A stretch of DNA of 9,563 nucleotides from an uncultured Aquabacterium sp. (lineage in GTDB: Bacteria; Pseudomonadota; Gammaproteobacteria; Burkholderiales; Burkholderiaceae_C). Below, in pieces: positions 1 through 5,760 of this stretch. A program made the position numbers and the translations under genes. Below the pieces are notes generated by a model. The model was not told the origin of the DNA and ran no database searches. It was given only the letters and a program-made list of their open reading frames with translations. The DNA is taken from the NCBI GenBank assembly GCA_937923225.1, contig CALAKR010000104.1, forward strand, positions 1-9,563. Direction: 5' to 3'. How positions within the stretch are numbered: the stretch's first letter is position 1; each line of letters begins with the position of its first letter.

Positions 1-202
1 GTTCCAGGTGCACCTTGATGTCGTCCGGGTTGATCGACACGTACTTGGAGATCACGGCCACCAGCTCGCGCTGCAGGTCGGGCAGGTAGTTGGGGCTGCT
101 GGAGCGGCCATTGCGCTCGTGGGCCAGGATCAGCTGCAGCCGTTCCTTGGCCACGCTGGCCGTCTGCTTCTTTTCGCCGAGGAAGAAGTTGAGGAATCCC
201 AT
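1..202 (-). CDS. minE: Cell division topological specificity factor MinE (C-terminus cut by window edge)
   Basis: MinE stimulates the ATPase of membrane-bound MinD and drives the pole-to-pole Min oscillation that confines the division inhibitor to the cell ends. The first 67 residues are visible. They begin [20 protein letters not shown], the N-terminal membrane-targeting and anti-MinCD segment. A helix ([10 protein letters not shown], about 21-30) and the first part of the topological-specificity domain follow ([16 protein letters not shown], about 40-55). MinE is usually 80-90 residues, so roughly the last 20 are missing off the left edge. The ATG lies 4 bp after the minD stop, with a GGAGG in the 3' end of minD as the likely ribosome binding site. 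Gene order and tight spacing mark it as the last gene of minCDE. The identification is secure. Confidence 0.96.
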   Translation of the reverse strand, partial: MGFLNFFLGEKKQTASVAKERLQLILAHERNGRSSSPNYLPDLQRELVAVISKYVSINPDDIKVHLE

Positions 203-206
203 GGCC

Positions 207-1022
207 TTACTTGCCTCCGAACAGGCGCTTGAAGAAGCCGGGCTTTTCGGCTTCGACGAAGCGCAGCGGCTTGTCTTCGCCCAGGAAGCGGGCGATCACG
301 TCCTTGTAGGCTTCGGACACGTCCGAATCCTTCATGTGGATGGCCGGCACGCCCTGGTTCGAGGCGCTCAGCACGGTCTCGGATTCGGGGATCACGCCGA
401 TCAGCTTGATGCGCAGGATCTCGTGGATGTCTTCCAGCGACAGCATCTGCCCGCCCTCGACCCGGTTGGGGTTGTAGCGGGTGATCAGCAGGTGCTCCTT
501 GATGGGCTCCTGCTTTTCGATGGCGCGCTTGGTCTTGCTGTTGAGCATGCCCAGGATGCGGTCCGAGTCGCGCACGGAAGACACCTCGGGGTTGGTCACC
601 ACCAGGGCCTCGTCGGCGAAGTGCATGGCCATCAGCGCGCCCGTCTCGATGCCGGCGGGCGAGTCGCACACGATGTACTCGAAGCCCATTTCGGCCAGGT
701 CTTTCAGCACTTTCTCGACGCCGTCCTGCGTGAGGGCATCCTTGTCGCGTGTCTGCGAGGCGGCCAGCACGAACAGGTTGTCGCACTGCTTGTCCTTGAT
801 CAGGGCCTGGTTGAGGTTGGCCTCGCCATGGATCACGTTGATCAGGTCGTAGACCACGCGGCGTTCGCAGCCCATGATCAGGTCGAGGTTGCGCAGGCCG
901 ACGTCGAAGTCGATCACGGCGGTCTTGTGGCCGCGCAGGGCGAGGCCGGAGGCGAAGCTGGCGCTGGTGGTCGTCTTGCCGACGCCACCTTTGCCGGAGG
1001 TCACCACGATGATCTTGGCCAT
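207..1022 (-). CDS. minD: Septum site-determining ATPase MinD
   Basis: MinD is a ParA/MinD-type ATPase that dimerises on ATP, binds the inner membrane, recruits MinC, and is released by MinE. The 271-residue product is full length for the family. It shows the deviant Walker A motif [12 protein letters not shown] (about 9-20) with the signature lysine K11 and K16. Switch I is [10 protein letters not shown] (about 38-47), and the Walker B-like VCDSPAG sits around 118-124. The extreme C-terminus, [12 protein letters not shown], is the amphipathic membrane-targeting helix. A longer reading from 1055 adds 11 residues, but [10 protein letters not shown] is the family start and has AAAGGA (1032-1037) 9 bp upstream. 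It follows minC by 44 bp and precedes minE by 4 bp. Confidence 0.98.
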   Translation of the reverse strand: MAKIIVVTSGKGGVGKTTTSASFASGLALRGHKTAVIDFDVGLRNLDLIMGCERRVVYDLINVIHGEANLNQALIKDKQCDNLFVLAASQTRDKDALTQDGVEKVLKDLAEMGFEYIVCDSPAGIETGALMAMHFADEALVVTNPEVSSVRDSDRILGMLNSKTKRAIEKQEPIKEHLLITRYNPNRVEGGQMLSLEDIHEILRIKLIGVIPESETVLSASNQGVPAIHMKDSDVSEAYKDVIARFLGEDKPLRFVEAEKPGFFKRLFGGK

Positions 1023-1066
1023 GGAAGGCGGTCCTTTCGAGTTGGGTTCGGTCAATGCTTGGGAAA

Positions 1067-1831
1067 TCAGGATTTGCTCAGCGCCTCGTACACCAGGCGA
1101 TCGCCCTCCAGCCGGATCTGCGCCGGCTTGCCGACCACTTCGGGCGGCAGGGGGTTGTCGGTGGTGCGGTAGGTGCCGGCAATGGAAATCAGTTCGGGCT
1201 CCATGCTGGCGGCGAAGATGCGCGCCTGCGTGTTGCCTTTGGCCCCGGCGATGGCTTTGCCGCGCAGCGGGGCGTACACGTGGATGTGGCCGTCGGCGAT
1301 GACTTCGGCGCCGTTGTTCACGGCCGCCAGCACGATCAGGTCGCCGCCCTTGGCGTAGACCTGCTGGCCGGAGCGCAGCGGCTTGTCGACCACCATCGTG
1401 GGCACGGCGGTGGGCACCTGCACGGGCACCTCGACCGGCACTTCGCGGATCACCTCGCGCACCACCTCCTGCACCACGGTCTCGACGCGGGCGGGAGCGG
1501 ACTGGCCATCAGGGGCTTCGCCCAGACCGGCCTTGAGGGCCGCGGCCATCTGGCCGGGGTTGCCGCCGCGCACGGCCACGGGCGTGAGCTGGAACTTGGT
1601 CAGCAGCTCGATCAGGCCGGGGAAGTTGGGCAGCGACTCCAGGCTGGCCAGGTGGGTCAGGTCGATCACGACCGGGTCGCGACTGAAGAAGTCGGGCGTC
1701 TCGCCGAAACGCTCCTCCATGGCTTGCGCCAGGGTCTGCAGGCTCATGGTCTTGAGCACGAAGGACATCAAGGTGAGCGAGGCACTCTTGAAGTCGAACG
1801 GCGAGGATGCGTTCCCGGTGGAGGCTGACAT
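1067..1831 (-). CDS. minC: Septum site-determining protein MinC (FtsZ assembly inhibitor)
   Basis: MinC blocks FtsZ polymerisation near the poles when recruited to the membrane by MinD. The 254-residue protein has an N-terminal FtsZ-inhibiting domain (about 10-105, with FDFKSASLTLMSFVL near the start). A linker at about 113-146 is rich in Val, Pro and Glu. The C-terminal beta-helix domain (about 147-254) carries the MinD-binding signature RSGQQVYA at 153-160 and the GGDLIVLAAVNNGAEVIADG segment. The chosen ATG encodes MSASTGN. A longer in-frame reading to 1921 has no support and would run through the promoter region. No strong Shine-Dalgarno sequence is visible, so the exact start is less certain than the gene. 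It is the first gene of minCDE. Confidence 0.96.
   Translation of the reverse strand: MSASTGNASSPFDFKSASLTLMSFVLKTMSLQTLAQAMEERFGETPDFFSRDPVVIDLTHLASLESLPNFPGLIELLTKFQLTPVAVRGGNPGQMAAALKAGLGEAPDGQSAPARVETVVQEVVREVIREVPVEVPVQVPTAVPTMVVDKPLRSGQQVYAKGGDLIVLAAVNNGAEVIADGHIHVYAPLRGKAIAGAKGNTQARIFAASMEPELISIAGTYRTTDNPLPPEVVGKPAQIRLEGDRLVYEALSKS
1394..1477 (-). repeat. Val-Pro-Glu dipeptide repeat coding the MinC interdomain linker
   Basis: Residues about 119-146 of MinC are built from repeated V-x-E-V and V-P dipeptides (for example EVPVEVPVQVPTAVP). At DNA level this is an imperfect 6-base periodicity of GAGGTG/GTGCCC-like units. It separates the two MinC domains, where family members normally have a flexible linker of variable sequence. 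Such near-repeats can change length by slippage in frame. Confidence 0.55.
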
Positions 1832-1989
1832 GGACGACGGTCGCTGAGAAAGCGCCGATTTTAAGTCAGCGAACGGGGTGTTCCTGGGCAGGGCTGCGAG
1901 GGAGTTCCCCTTGAGGGGCATCGCCCGGGCGGGGCAGGGCTTGGATGGCTGCCGCCCGCGCCTGTTTTGCGGTGTTCTTCTGGCCGTGC
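1832..1989 (-). promoter_or_regulatory. Intergenic region with candidate minCDE promoter
   Basis: This 158-bp gap between the hydrolase stop and minC should hold the minCDE promoter. Reading the minus strand, TAAAAT (1858-1863) matches the -10 consensus at 5 of 6 bases and lies about 26 bp before the minC ATG. No good -35 hexamer is found at the usual spacing. Two short GC-rich palindromes lie further upstream: CCCCTTGAGGGG (1907-1918) and CGCCCGGGCG (1922-1931). They could form part of a hairpin after the hydrolase gene, but no T-tract follows on the minus strand, so I do not call a terminator. Confidence 0.35.
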
Positions 1990-2826
1990 TCAGGCCGCCT
2001 GCGCGACGGGGGTGACCAGGCTGGCGATCACGCGCTCGACGATCTCGGGCGAGCGCAGGATGCGGCGGTGGCCGACGCCACTCACGCTCTCCAGTTGCGA
2101 CAGTGGCCAGGCCTCGTTCAAGGCCAGTGATTCGCTGAAAGGCACTTCCTTGTCCTGCGGATCGTGCAGGATCAGCGCGGGGTGGCGCAGGCCGCCTTGC
2201 AGCGCGGGCAGGTCCATCTCCGCCATCGGGAAGCCCAACTGCGCCTCGAGCCCCGCGCGGAAGGCGGCGATCTCCTCACGCGGCAGGCCGTGCGCCAGCG
2301 CGAAGCCCGTGGCCACGCGCTTGAGCGAGGCCGGCCCCGCGATGTGCACGCTGGCATCGACCTGCAGGCCGTGGGCGAAAGCGTACAGCGATGCGGCCGA
2401 GCCCGCCGAATGGCCGATCACCGCGTGGATGGGGCCGAGCGCCTGGGCCACGACCAGCAGGCCCTGGCCCCACAGGCGCACATCGGCGATGTCGCCGGTG
2501 GACTGCCCGTGCGCCAGGTTGTCGATGGCCGTGACCTGAAAGCCCGCGCGCAACAGCGGATGCACCCAGGCATGCCAGTGGCTGGCACGGCTCTCCCAGC
2601 CATGCACCAGCAGCACGCGCGGGCCCTGGCGGCCCCAGGACCACGTGGCCAGGGTATGGGTGTCGTCCCGGCCCCTCACCGTGTGCCGCACGGTGATGTC
2701 ACGGCGCTCGGCCGTGTCCAGCAGGGCCGTCTCCGCTTCGGTGAGGGGCTTGGCCGGGCCGGGGTAACCAAAGGCCCGAACGATGGCCTGGGTGCTGGGG
2801 CGTTGCAGGGTATCGGTGGTGGACAT
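1990..2826 (-). CDS. Alpha/beta hydrolase
   Basis: The 278-residue protein has the alpha/beta hydrolase layout. The oxyanion-hole region is LLVHGWESR (about 72-80), the nucleophile elbow is GHSAG with Ser140, the acid is probably Asp225 in HDPQDKEVP, and the catalytic histidine is His253 in VGHRRI. It has no signal peptide or membrane segment, so it is probably a cytoplasmic esterase, lipase or thioesterase-like enzyme. The substrate cannot be read from the sequence. The ATG at 2826 (MSTTDTLQ) has AAGGAG (2833-2838) 6 bp upstream, a strong ribosome binding site that rules out the longer reading to 2892. It begins 14 bp after the thiolase stop on the same strand, so the two are probably co-transcribed and may act on the same acyl compounds. 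Confidence is high for the fold and low for the reaction. Confidence 0.9.
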   Translation of the reverse strand: MSTTDTLQRPSTQAIVRAFGYPGPAKPLTEAETALLDTAERRDITVRHTVRGRDDTHTLATWSWGRQGPRVLLVHGWESRASHWHAWVHPLLRAGFQVTAIDNLAHGQSTGDIADVRLWGQGLLVVAQALGPIHAVIGHSAGSAASLYAFAHGLQVDASVHIAGPASLKRVATGFALAHGLPREEIAAFRAGLEAQLGFPMAEMDLPALQGGLRHPALILHDPQDKEVPFSESLALNEAWPLSQLESVSGVGHRRILRSPEIVERVIASLVTPVAQAA

Positions 2827-2840
2827 GGTCGGCTCCTTGA

Positions 2841-3980
2841 TCAGGCCAATGACTCCAGGATCGTGGCGACACCCTGGCCGCCGCCGATGCACTGGGTAGA
2901 CAAGGCATAGCGCCCCTTGGTGCGCGCCAGCAGGGCCGCGGCTTTGCCGGTGATGCGCGCGCCGGTGGCACCCAGGGGGTGTCCCAAGGCCAGCGCGCCG
3001 CCATCCACATTGACCTTGCCGATGTCCAGGCCCAGTTCGCGGATGCAGGCCAGCGCCTGCGAGCCGAAGGCCTCGTTGATCTCGACGATGTCCAGATCAG
3101 CGGCGCTCAGGCCTGCGCGGGCCAAGGCCTTGCGGGTGGCCGGCACGGGGCCGATGCCCATCACTGCCGGATCGCAGCCGATGCTGGCGAAGGTGCGGAT
3201 GCGGGCCAGCGGCACCAGGCCATGGCGCGCGGCGAAGTCTTCATGCACGACCAGTACGGCGGCGGCGCCATCCGTCAGCGGCGACGAGGTGCCGGCGGTG
3301 ACCACGCCATCAGGCCGGAAGGCGGGCTTGAGTTTGGCCAGCGCCTCCAGCGAGGTGGCGGGGCGGATGCAGCCATCGGCATCGATCACCTGGCCGTCGG
3401 GCGTGGTGATGGGCACGATCTCGTCCTTGAGCAGGCCTTGCTCACGGGCAGTAGCGGCCTTCTGGTGCGAGACCAGGGCGAGCTGTTCCTGGTCGGCGCG
3501 CGACACGTCCCAGCGCTGTGCCACGTTCTCGGCGGTCTGGCCCATGGCCATGTAGGCGTCCGGGTAACTGGCGATCAGCTCGGGGCTGGGGTCGAAGGTC
3601 AGCCCGCCCTGGGGCACCATGGTCATCGACTCGACGCCGGCGCACAGGTAGGCATCGCCGATACCGGCTTCGATCTGCGCGGCGGCCACGTGGATGGCCG
3701 ACATCGACGAGCCGCAGAAGCGGTTGATCGTCATGCCGCCGACGTGCTCGGGCAGGCCGGCCAGGAAGCCGACGATGCGGGCCAGGTTGTTGCCCTGCGG
3801 GCCTTCCGGGTAGGCACAGCCCAGGATCAGGTCTTCCAGCAGGGCCGGGTCCAGGTCGACGCGGTTCAGCAGGCCCTTGACGGTCTGCGCGGCCAGCGTG
3901 TCGGGGCGGGTCTGGGCCAGCGCGCCCTTGGTGGCGAAGTGGAAGGGCGAGCGGGCGTAGGCGGCGATCACGGCTTTCAT
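2841..3980 (-). CDS. Acetyl-CoA C-acyltransferase (thiolase, FadA-like)
   Basis: This is a degradative-type thiolase that cleaves a 3-ketoacyl-CoA with CoA to give acetyl-CoA and a shortened acyl-CoA. The 379 residues are close to the usual 380-400. The acyl-accepting cysteine is Cys89 in NRFCGSS. The other catalytic elements are NEAFGS (Asn302), GHPLGATGAR (His334) and the second cysteine Cys364 in QCIGGGQG. TAGTSSPLTDGAAA (about 228-241) is also typical. The ATG at 3980 (MKAVIAAYARSPF) is the family start, with AAGGA (3987-3991) 6 bp upstream. A longer frame to 4139 would run into tetR and is rejected. No fadB-like hydratase/dehydrogenase accompanies it; its partner is the downstream hydrolase. 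The TetR-type operator at 4000-4017 suggests induction by a metabolite. Biosynthetic acetoacetyl-CoA thiolase activity is a less likely alternative. Confidence 0.93.
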   Translation of the reverse strand: MKAVIAAYARSPFHFATKGALAQTRPDTLAAQTVKGLLNRVDLDPALLEDLILGCAYPEGPQGNNLARIVGFLAGLPEHVGGMTINRFCGSSMSAIHVAAAQIEAGIGDAYLCAGVESMTMVPQGGLTFDPSPELIASYPDAYMAMGQTAENVAQRWDVSRADQEQLALVSHQKAATAREQGLLKDEIVPITTPDGQVIDADGCIRPATSLEALAKLKPAFRPDGVVTAGTSSPLTDGAAAVLVVHEDFAARHGLVPLARIRTFASIGCDPAVMGIGPVPATRKALARAGLSAADLDIVEINEAFGSQALACIRELGLDIGKVNVDGGALALGHPLGATGARITGKAAALLARTKGRYALSTQCIGGGQGVATILESLA

Positions 3981-3999
3981 GGTGCTTCCTTCTGGGTAT

Positions 4000-4017
4000 C
4001 TACCTGTCGGTTGGTAG
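4000..4017. promoter_or_regulatory. Candidate TetR-type operator upstream of the thiolase gene
   Basis: The sequence CTACCTGTCGGTTGGTAG has 5-bp inverted arms (CTACC and GGTAG). It is the same length and has the same outer bases (CTACCT-N7-GGTAG) as the palindrome over the tetR promoter at 4677-4694. It ends 19 bp before the thiolase ATG, where a bound repressor would block initiation or early elongation. The shared pattern at two sites flanking a tetR gene is direct sequence evidence. That this TetR binds it is inference. Confidence 0.65.
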
Positions 4018-4024
4018 GTTGTGA

Positions 4025-4030
4025 GGTCAA
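4025..4030 (-). promoter_or_regulatory. Possible -35 box for the thiolase-hydrolase operon
   Basis: On the minus strand TTGACC matches the -35 consensus at 5 of 6 bases and sits just upstream of the operator at 4000-4017. No convincing -10 hexamer follows at 16-18 bp, because that position is occupied by the operator (ACAGGT at 17 bp). TAGATA, 22 bp downstream, is too far. The call is tentative. It fits a promoter within the 79-bp tetR-thiolase gap rather than pure read-through from tetR. Confidence 0.3.
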
Positions 4031-4059
4031 AAAAATGGGTCATGCCCCGGCGGCCGGGT

Positions 4060-4674
4060 TCAAGATCCAGTGGGGGAGGGGGTGGCCGCGAACACATCCG
4101 CCAGGCCGAGTTGGGCGCGCATCGGGGCCAGCGCCGCATCGAAATCCTCGACGCGGCCCGTGATGCGGGCAGAAATCAGCGAGCCCTGGCACAGCGCGAA
4201 CATCTGGCCGGCCACGCTGGCGGGGTCTTGCACGCGGCCCTGGCGGGTGAGTTGCACGGTAAGCCAGTCGACCTGCATCTGGCGCAGGCGCGTCACGGCC
4301 TGGTGGATGTCGCTGTCGACCACGTCCCAGCCGGGGATGAAGGACGCGGCGGGGCACACGCGACGGCCCGCGCCGATCACGTTGCGAAAGCCGTTGATGT
4401 AGAGGTGCAGGCCCTCTTCCGGCGTGCCCTCGAAGACCTTGAACCACTTCTCGTAGGCGGCCATGGCCTGCTCCAGCACGGCCACGCCCAGCGCTTCCTT
4501 GGAGGGGAAGTGGTGGTAGAGGCTGGCCTTGCGGATGCCCACGCGATCGGCCAGATCCTGGAAGCTGAAGCCCAGGTAGGAGCGCGTCTGGATCAGCTCA
4601 CGCGCCGCCTTGAGGATGGCGTGGCGGGTGGAGCCCTGGACGGTCTCGACAGCGGTGGCCGATGCGGTGTTCAT
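4060..4674 (-). CDS. TetR/AcrR family transcriptional regulator
   Basis: This 204-residue DNA-binding repressor is the usual size for the family. Residues about 13-62 form the TetR N-terminal domain. Its helix-turn-helix is FSFQDLADRVGIRKASLYHHF (about 36-56), followed by the conserved PSKEAL. Residues about 65-190 are the helical ligand-binding and dimerisation domain. A cysteine, Cys107 in RRVCPAA, falls near the position of the redox-active cysteine of NemR by my rough alignment; a second, Cys162, lies in FALCQGS. The gene is read in the same direction as the thiolase and hydrolase, 79 bp upstream of the thiolase. Matching palindromes over its own promoter and before the thiolase imply autoregulation and control of the pair. 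The inducing ligand is unknown; an acyl-CoA or reactive electrophile is possible. Confidence 0.93.
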   Translation of the reverse strand: MNTASATAVETVQGSTRHAILKAARELIQTRSYLGFSFQDLADRVGIRKASLYHHFPSKEALGVAVLEQAMAAYEKWFKVFEGTPEEGLHLYINGFRNVIGAGRRVCPAASFIPGWDVVDSDIHQAVTRLRQMQVDWLTVQLTRQGRVQDPASVAGQMFALCQGSLISARITGRVEDFDAALAPMRAQLGLADVFAATPSPTGS

Positions 4675-4676
4675 GG

Positions 4677-4694
4677 CTACCTACTGTAAGGTAG
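4677..4694. promoter_or_regulatory. Perfect 6+6 bp palindrome over the tetR promoter (candidate autoregulatory operator)
   Basis: CTACCT-ACTGTA-AGGTAG has perfect 6-bp inverted arms around a 6-bp centre. Read on the minus strand the centre is TACAGT, the candidate -10 box of tetR, so a bound dimer would sit squarely on the promoter. It begins 3 bp before the tetR ATG. The same outer motif recurs at 4000-4017 before the thiolase. Confidence 0.7.
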
Positions 4695-4712
4695 GCTGAT
4701 GGCAAGTGTCAA
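4683..4712 (-). promoter_or_regulatory. tetR promoter (-35 TTGACA, 18 bp spacer, -10 TACAGT)
   Basis: On the minus strand a consensus-perfect TTGACA (4707-4712) is followed after 18 bp by TACAGT (4683-4688, 4 of 6 matches). This is the best sigma-70-type promoter in the window. Initiation 6-7 bases after the -10 would fall around 4676-4677, two or three bases from the ATG at 4674. That leaves almost no 5' untranslated leader and no room for a Shine-Dalgarno sequence. Confidence 0.65.
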
Positions 4713-4725
4713 GCAGGCTCCTTGT

Positions 4726-4756
4726 TTGCCTCCAAAATTTGAATTGGTTGTATGAT
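4726..4756 (+). promoter_or_regulatory. Candidate promoter of the MarR-GNAT gene
   Basis: TATGAT (4751-4756) matches the -10 consensus at 5 of 6 bases. TTGCCT (4726-4731) is a possible -35 at a slightly long 19-bp spacing. Initiation would be near 4763, giving a leader of about 20 bases before the ATG at 4785. The area is clearly more AT-rich than its surroundings, as expected for a promoter. Confidence 0.5.
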
Positions 4757-4761
4757 GCAAC
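4747..4761. promoter_or_regulatory. Near-perfect palindrome over the MarR-GNAT -10 box (candidate MarR operator)
   Basis: GTTGTATGATGCAAC is a 15-bp inverted repeat, symmetric at six of the seven base pairs around the central G; the mismatched pair is positions 5 and 11. Its TTG...CAA form and size resemble operators recognised by MarR-family dimers. It contains the whole -10 hexamer TATGAT, so binding would repress the gene downstream, whose N-terminal half is a MarR domain. Autoregulation is inference. Confidence 0.5.
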
Positions 4762-4784
4762 TTGTTGATGGATGAGACATTCAT

Positions 4785-5726
4785 ATGACGGCCAGCCAGG
4801 ACACAGTCGATGAGATTCGGGCCCTGTCCCGCACCTTGGTGCGCGAGTGGGGCTTCATGGGTGAGCAACTGGCGGGAACCGATCTGTCGCCGTCTTCGGT
4901 GCACGCGCTCATCGAGATCGAGCCAGGCGGCGTCACCGCGCGTGATCTGGGCGGGCTGCTGCACCTGGAGAAGTCCAGCGTGAGCCGCATGCTGGGCAAG
5001 CTGGTGGCATCGGGCGATGTGCGTGAAGAGGTCGGCGAACAAGATGGCCGGCTCAAGCTGCTGGCCTTGACCGATGCCGGCAGGCAACGCGTGGCGGCCA
5101 TTCACGCGTTTGCCAGGGCACAGGTCCATGGCGCGCTTGGCCAGTTGAAAACGGGTGAGCAAGACACCGTGCTGCAGGGGCTGCGCCTCTACACCCAGGC
5201 ACTCAGGTCTCCGGTGGCCCATGCGGCATCGGATGTCCAGATTGTTCGTGGCTATCGCACTGGCCTCATCGCCCGCGTCACCGAGATGCATGCGCGCTAC
5301 TACGCACGTGAGTCAGGCCTGGGGCAGCACTTCGAATCCGTGGTGGCCAGCGGCCTGGCCGAGTTCTGCCATCGGGTGGACAGGCCCGCCAACGGCCTCT
5401 GGGCGGCCTTGCAGGGCGATCAGATCGTGGGCTCGGTCGCGGTGGATGGCGAAGACCTGGGATCGAACGTGGCGCACCTGCGCTGGTTCATCGTGGGTGA
5501 TGGCGTGCGCGGAGGTGGCGTCGGGCGCCGGTTGCTGTCTACCGCCCTGGCGTTTGCCGATGAGCGCGGCTTCGATGAAACGCACCTGTGGACCTTCAGC
5601 GGCCTGTCGGCGGCCCGCCACCTCTACGAGTCGATGGGCTTCGTGCTGGCCGAAGCGTGGCAGGGCGATCAGTGGGGCAAGCAGGTCATGGAGCAGCGCT
5701 TCGTCCGCCTCCGTCCACGGCCTTGA
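4785..5726 (+). CDS. MarR-GNAT fusion: winged-helix regulator with GNAT acetyltransferase domain
   Basis: The 313-residue protein joins two domains. Residues about 1-145 are a MarR-type winged helix. Its helix-turn-helix is TARDLGGLLHLEKSSVSRML (51-70), the wing is at about 83-95 (VGEQDGRLKLLALT), and a dimerisation helix follows. Residues about 150-310 are a GNAT N-acetyltransferase. The acetyl-CoA pyrophosphate loop is VRGGGVGRRLL (241-251), and the late signature is SAARHLYESMGFVLAE (275-290). Such fusions are a known MarR/GNAT architecture, but the acetyl acceptor is generally unknown and cannot be inferred here. The start at 4785 follows a weak GGATGAG and the candidate promoter; no longer in-frame start is evident. 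It is divergent from tetR with 110 bp between the start codons, and convergent with ygiQ. It could regulate itself or its neighbours. Confidence 0.92.
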   Translation: MTASQDTVDEIRALSRTLVREWGFMGEQLAGTDLSPSSVHALIEIEPGGVTARDLGGLLHLEKSSVSRMLGKLVASGDVREEVGEQDGRLKLLALTDAGRQRVAAIHAFARAQVHGALGQLKTGEQDTVLQGLRLYTQALRSPVAHAASDVQIVRGYRTGLIARVTEMHARYYARESGLGQHFESVVASGLAEFCHRVDRPANGLWAALQGDQIVGSVAVDGEDLGSNVAHLRWFIVGDGVRGGGVGRRLLSTALAFADERGFDETHLWTFSGLSAARHLYESMGFVLAEAWQGDQWGKQVMEQRFVRLRPRP

Positions 5727-5729
5727 TGG

Positions 5730-5760
5730 AGGCTTCTGCCAGCCAATGCGGCAGACGCCT
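5730..5760. terminator. Hairpin between convergent MarR-GNAT and ygiQ genes (possible terminator)
   Basis: Arms AGGCTTCTGCC (5730-5740) and GGCAGACGCCT (5750-5760) pair at 10 of 11 positions around a 9-base loop. The hairpin begins 3 bp after the MarR-GNAT stop and fills exactly the gap before the ygiQ stop at 5761. For the plus strand a TTTTT run follows only 10 bases later (5771-5775); for the minus strand there is no T-tract. It may act as a weak bidirectional terminator or an mRNA-end stabiliser. Confidence 0.45.

Noticed and set aside
90..1828. Plus-strand frames of 360 and 257 codons over minD and minC
   Set aside because: They overlap unmistakable min genes and show shadow-type composition with His and Gly runs.
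1907..1931. GC-rich palindromes as a rho-independent terminator for the hydrolase gene
   Set aside because: They lie about 60 bp past the stop, the stems are only 4-5 bp, and no T-tract follows on the minus strand.
2979..4163. A 394-codon plus-strand frame opposite the thiolase
   Set aside because: Composition is typical of an antisense shadow (Gln, Gly, His, Arg rich). It spans two real minus-strand genes and the operator region.
4677..5291. A 204-codon minus-strand frame opposite the start of the MarR-GNAT gene
   Set aside because: It covers the tetR promoter and the MarR domain, whose plus-strand frame has clear motifs. It has no recognisable domain.
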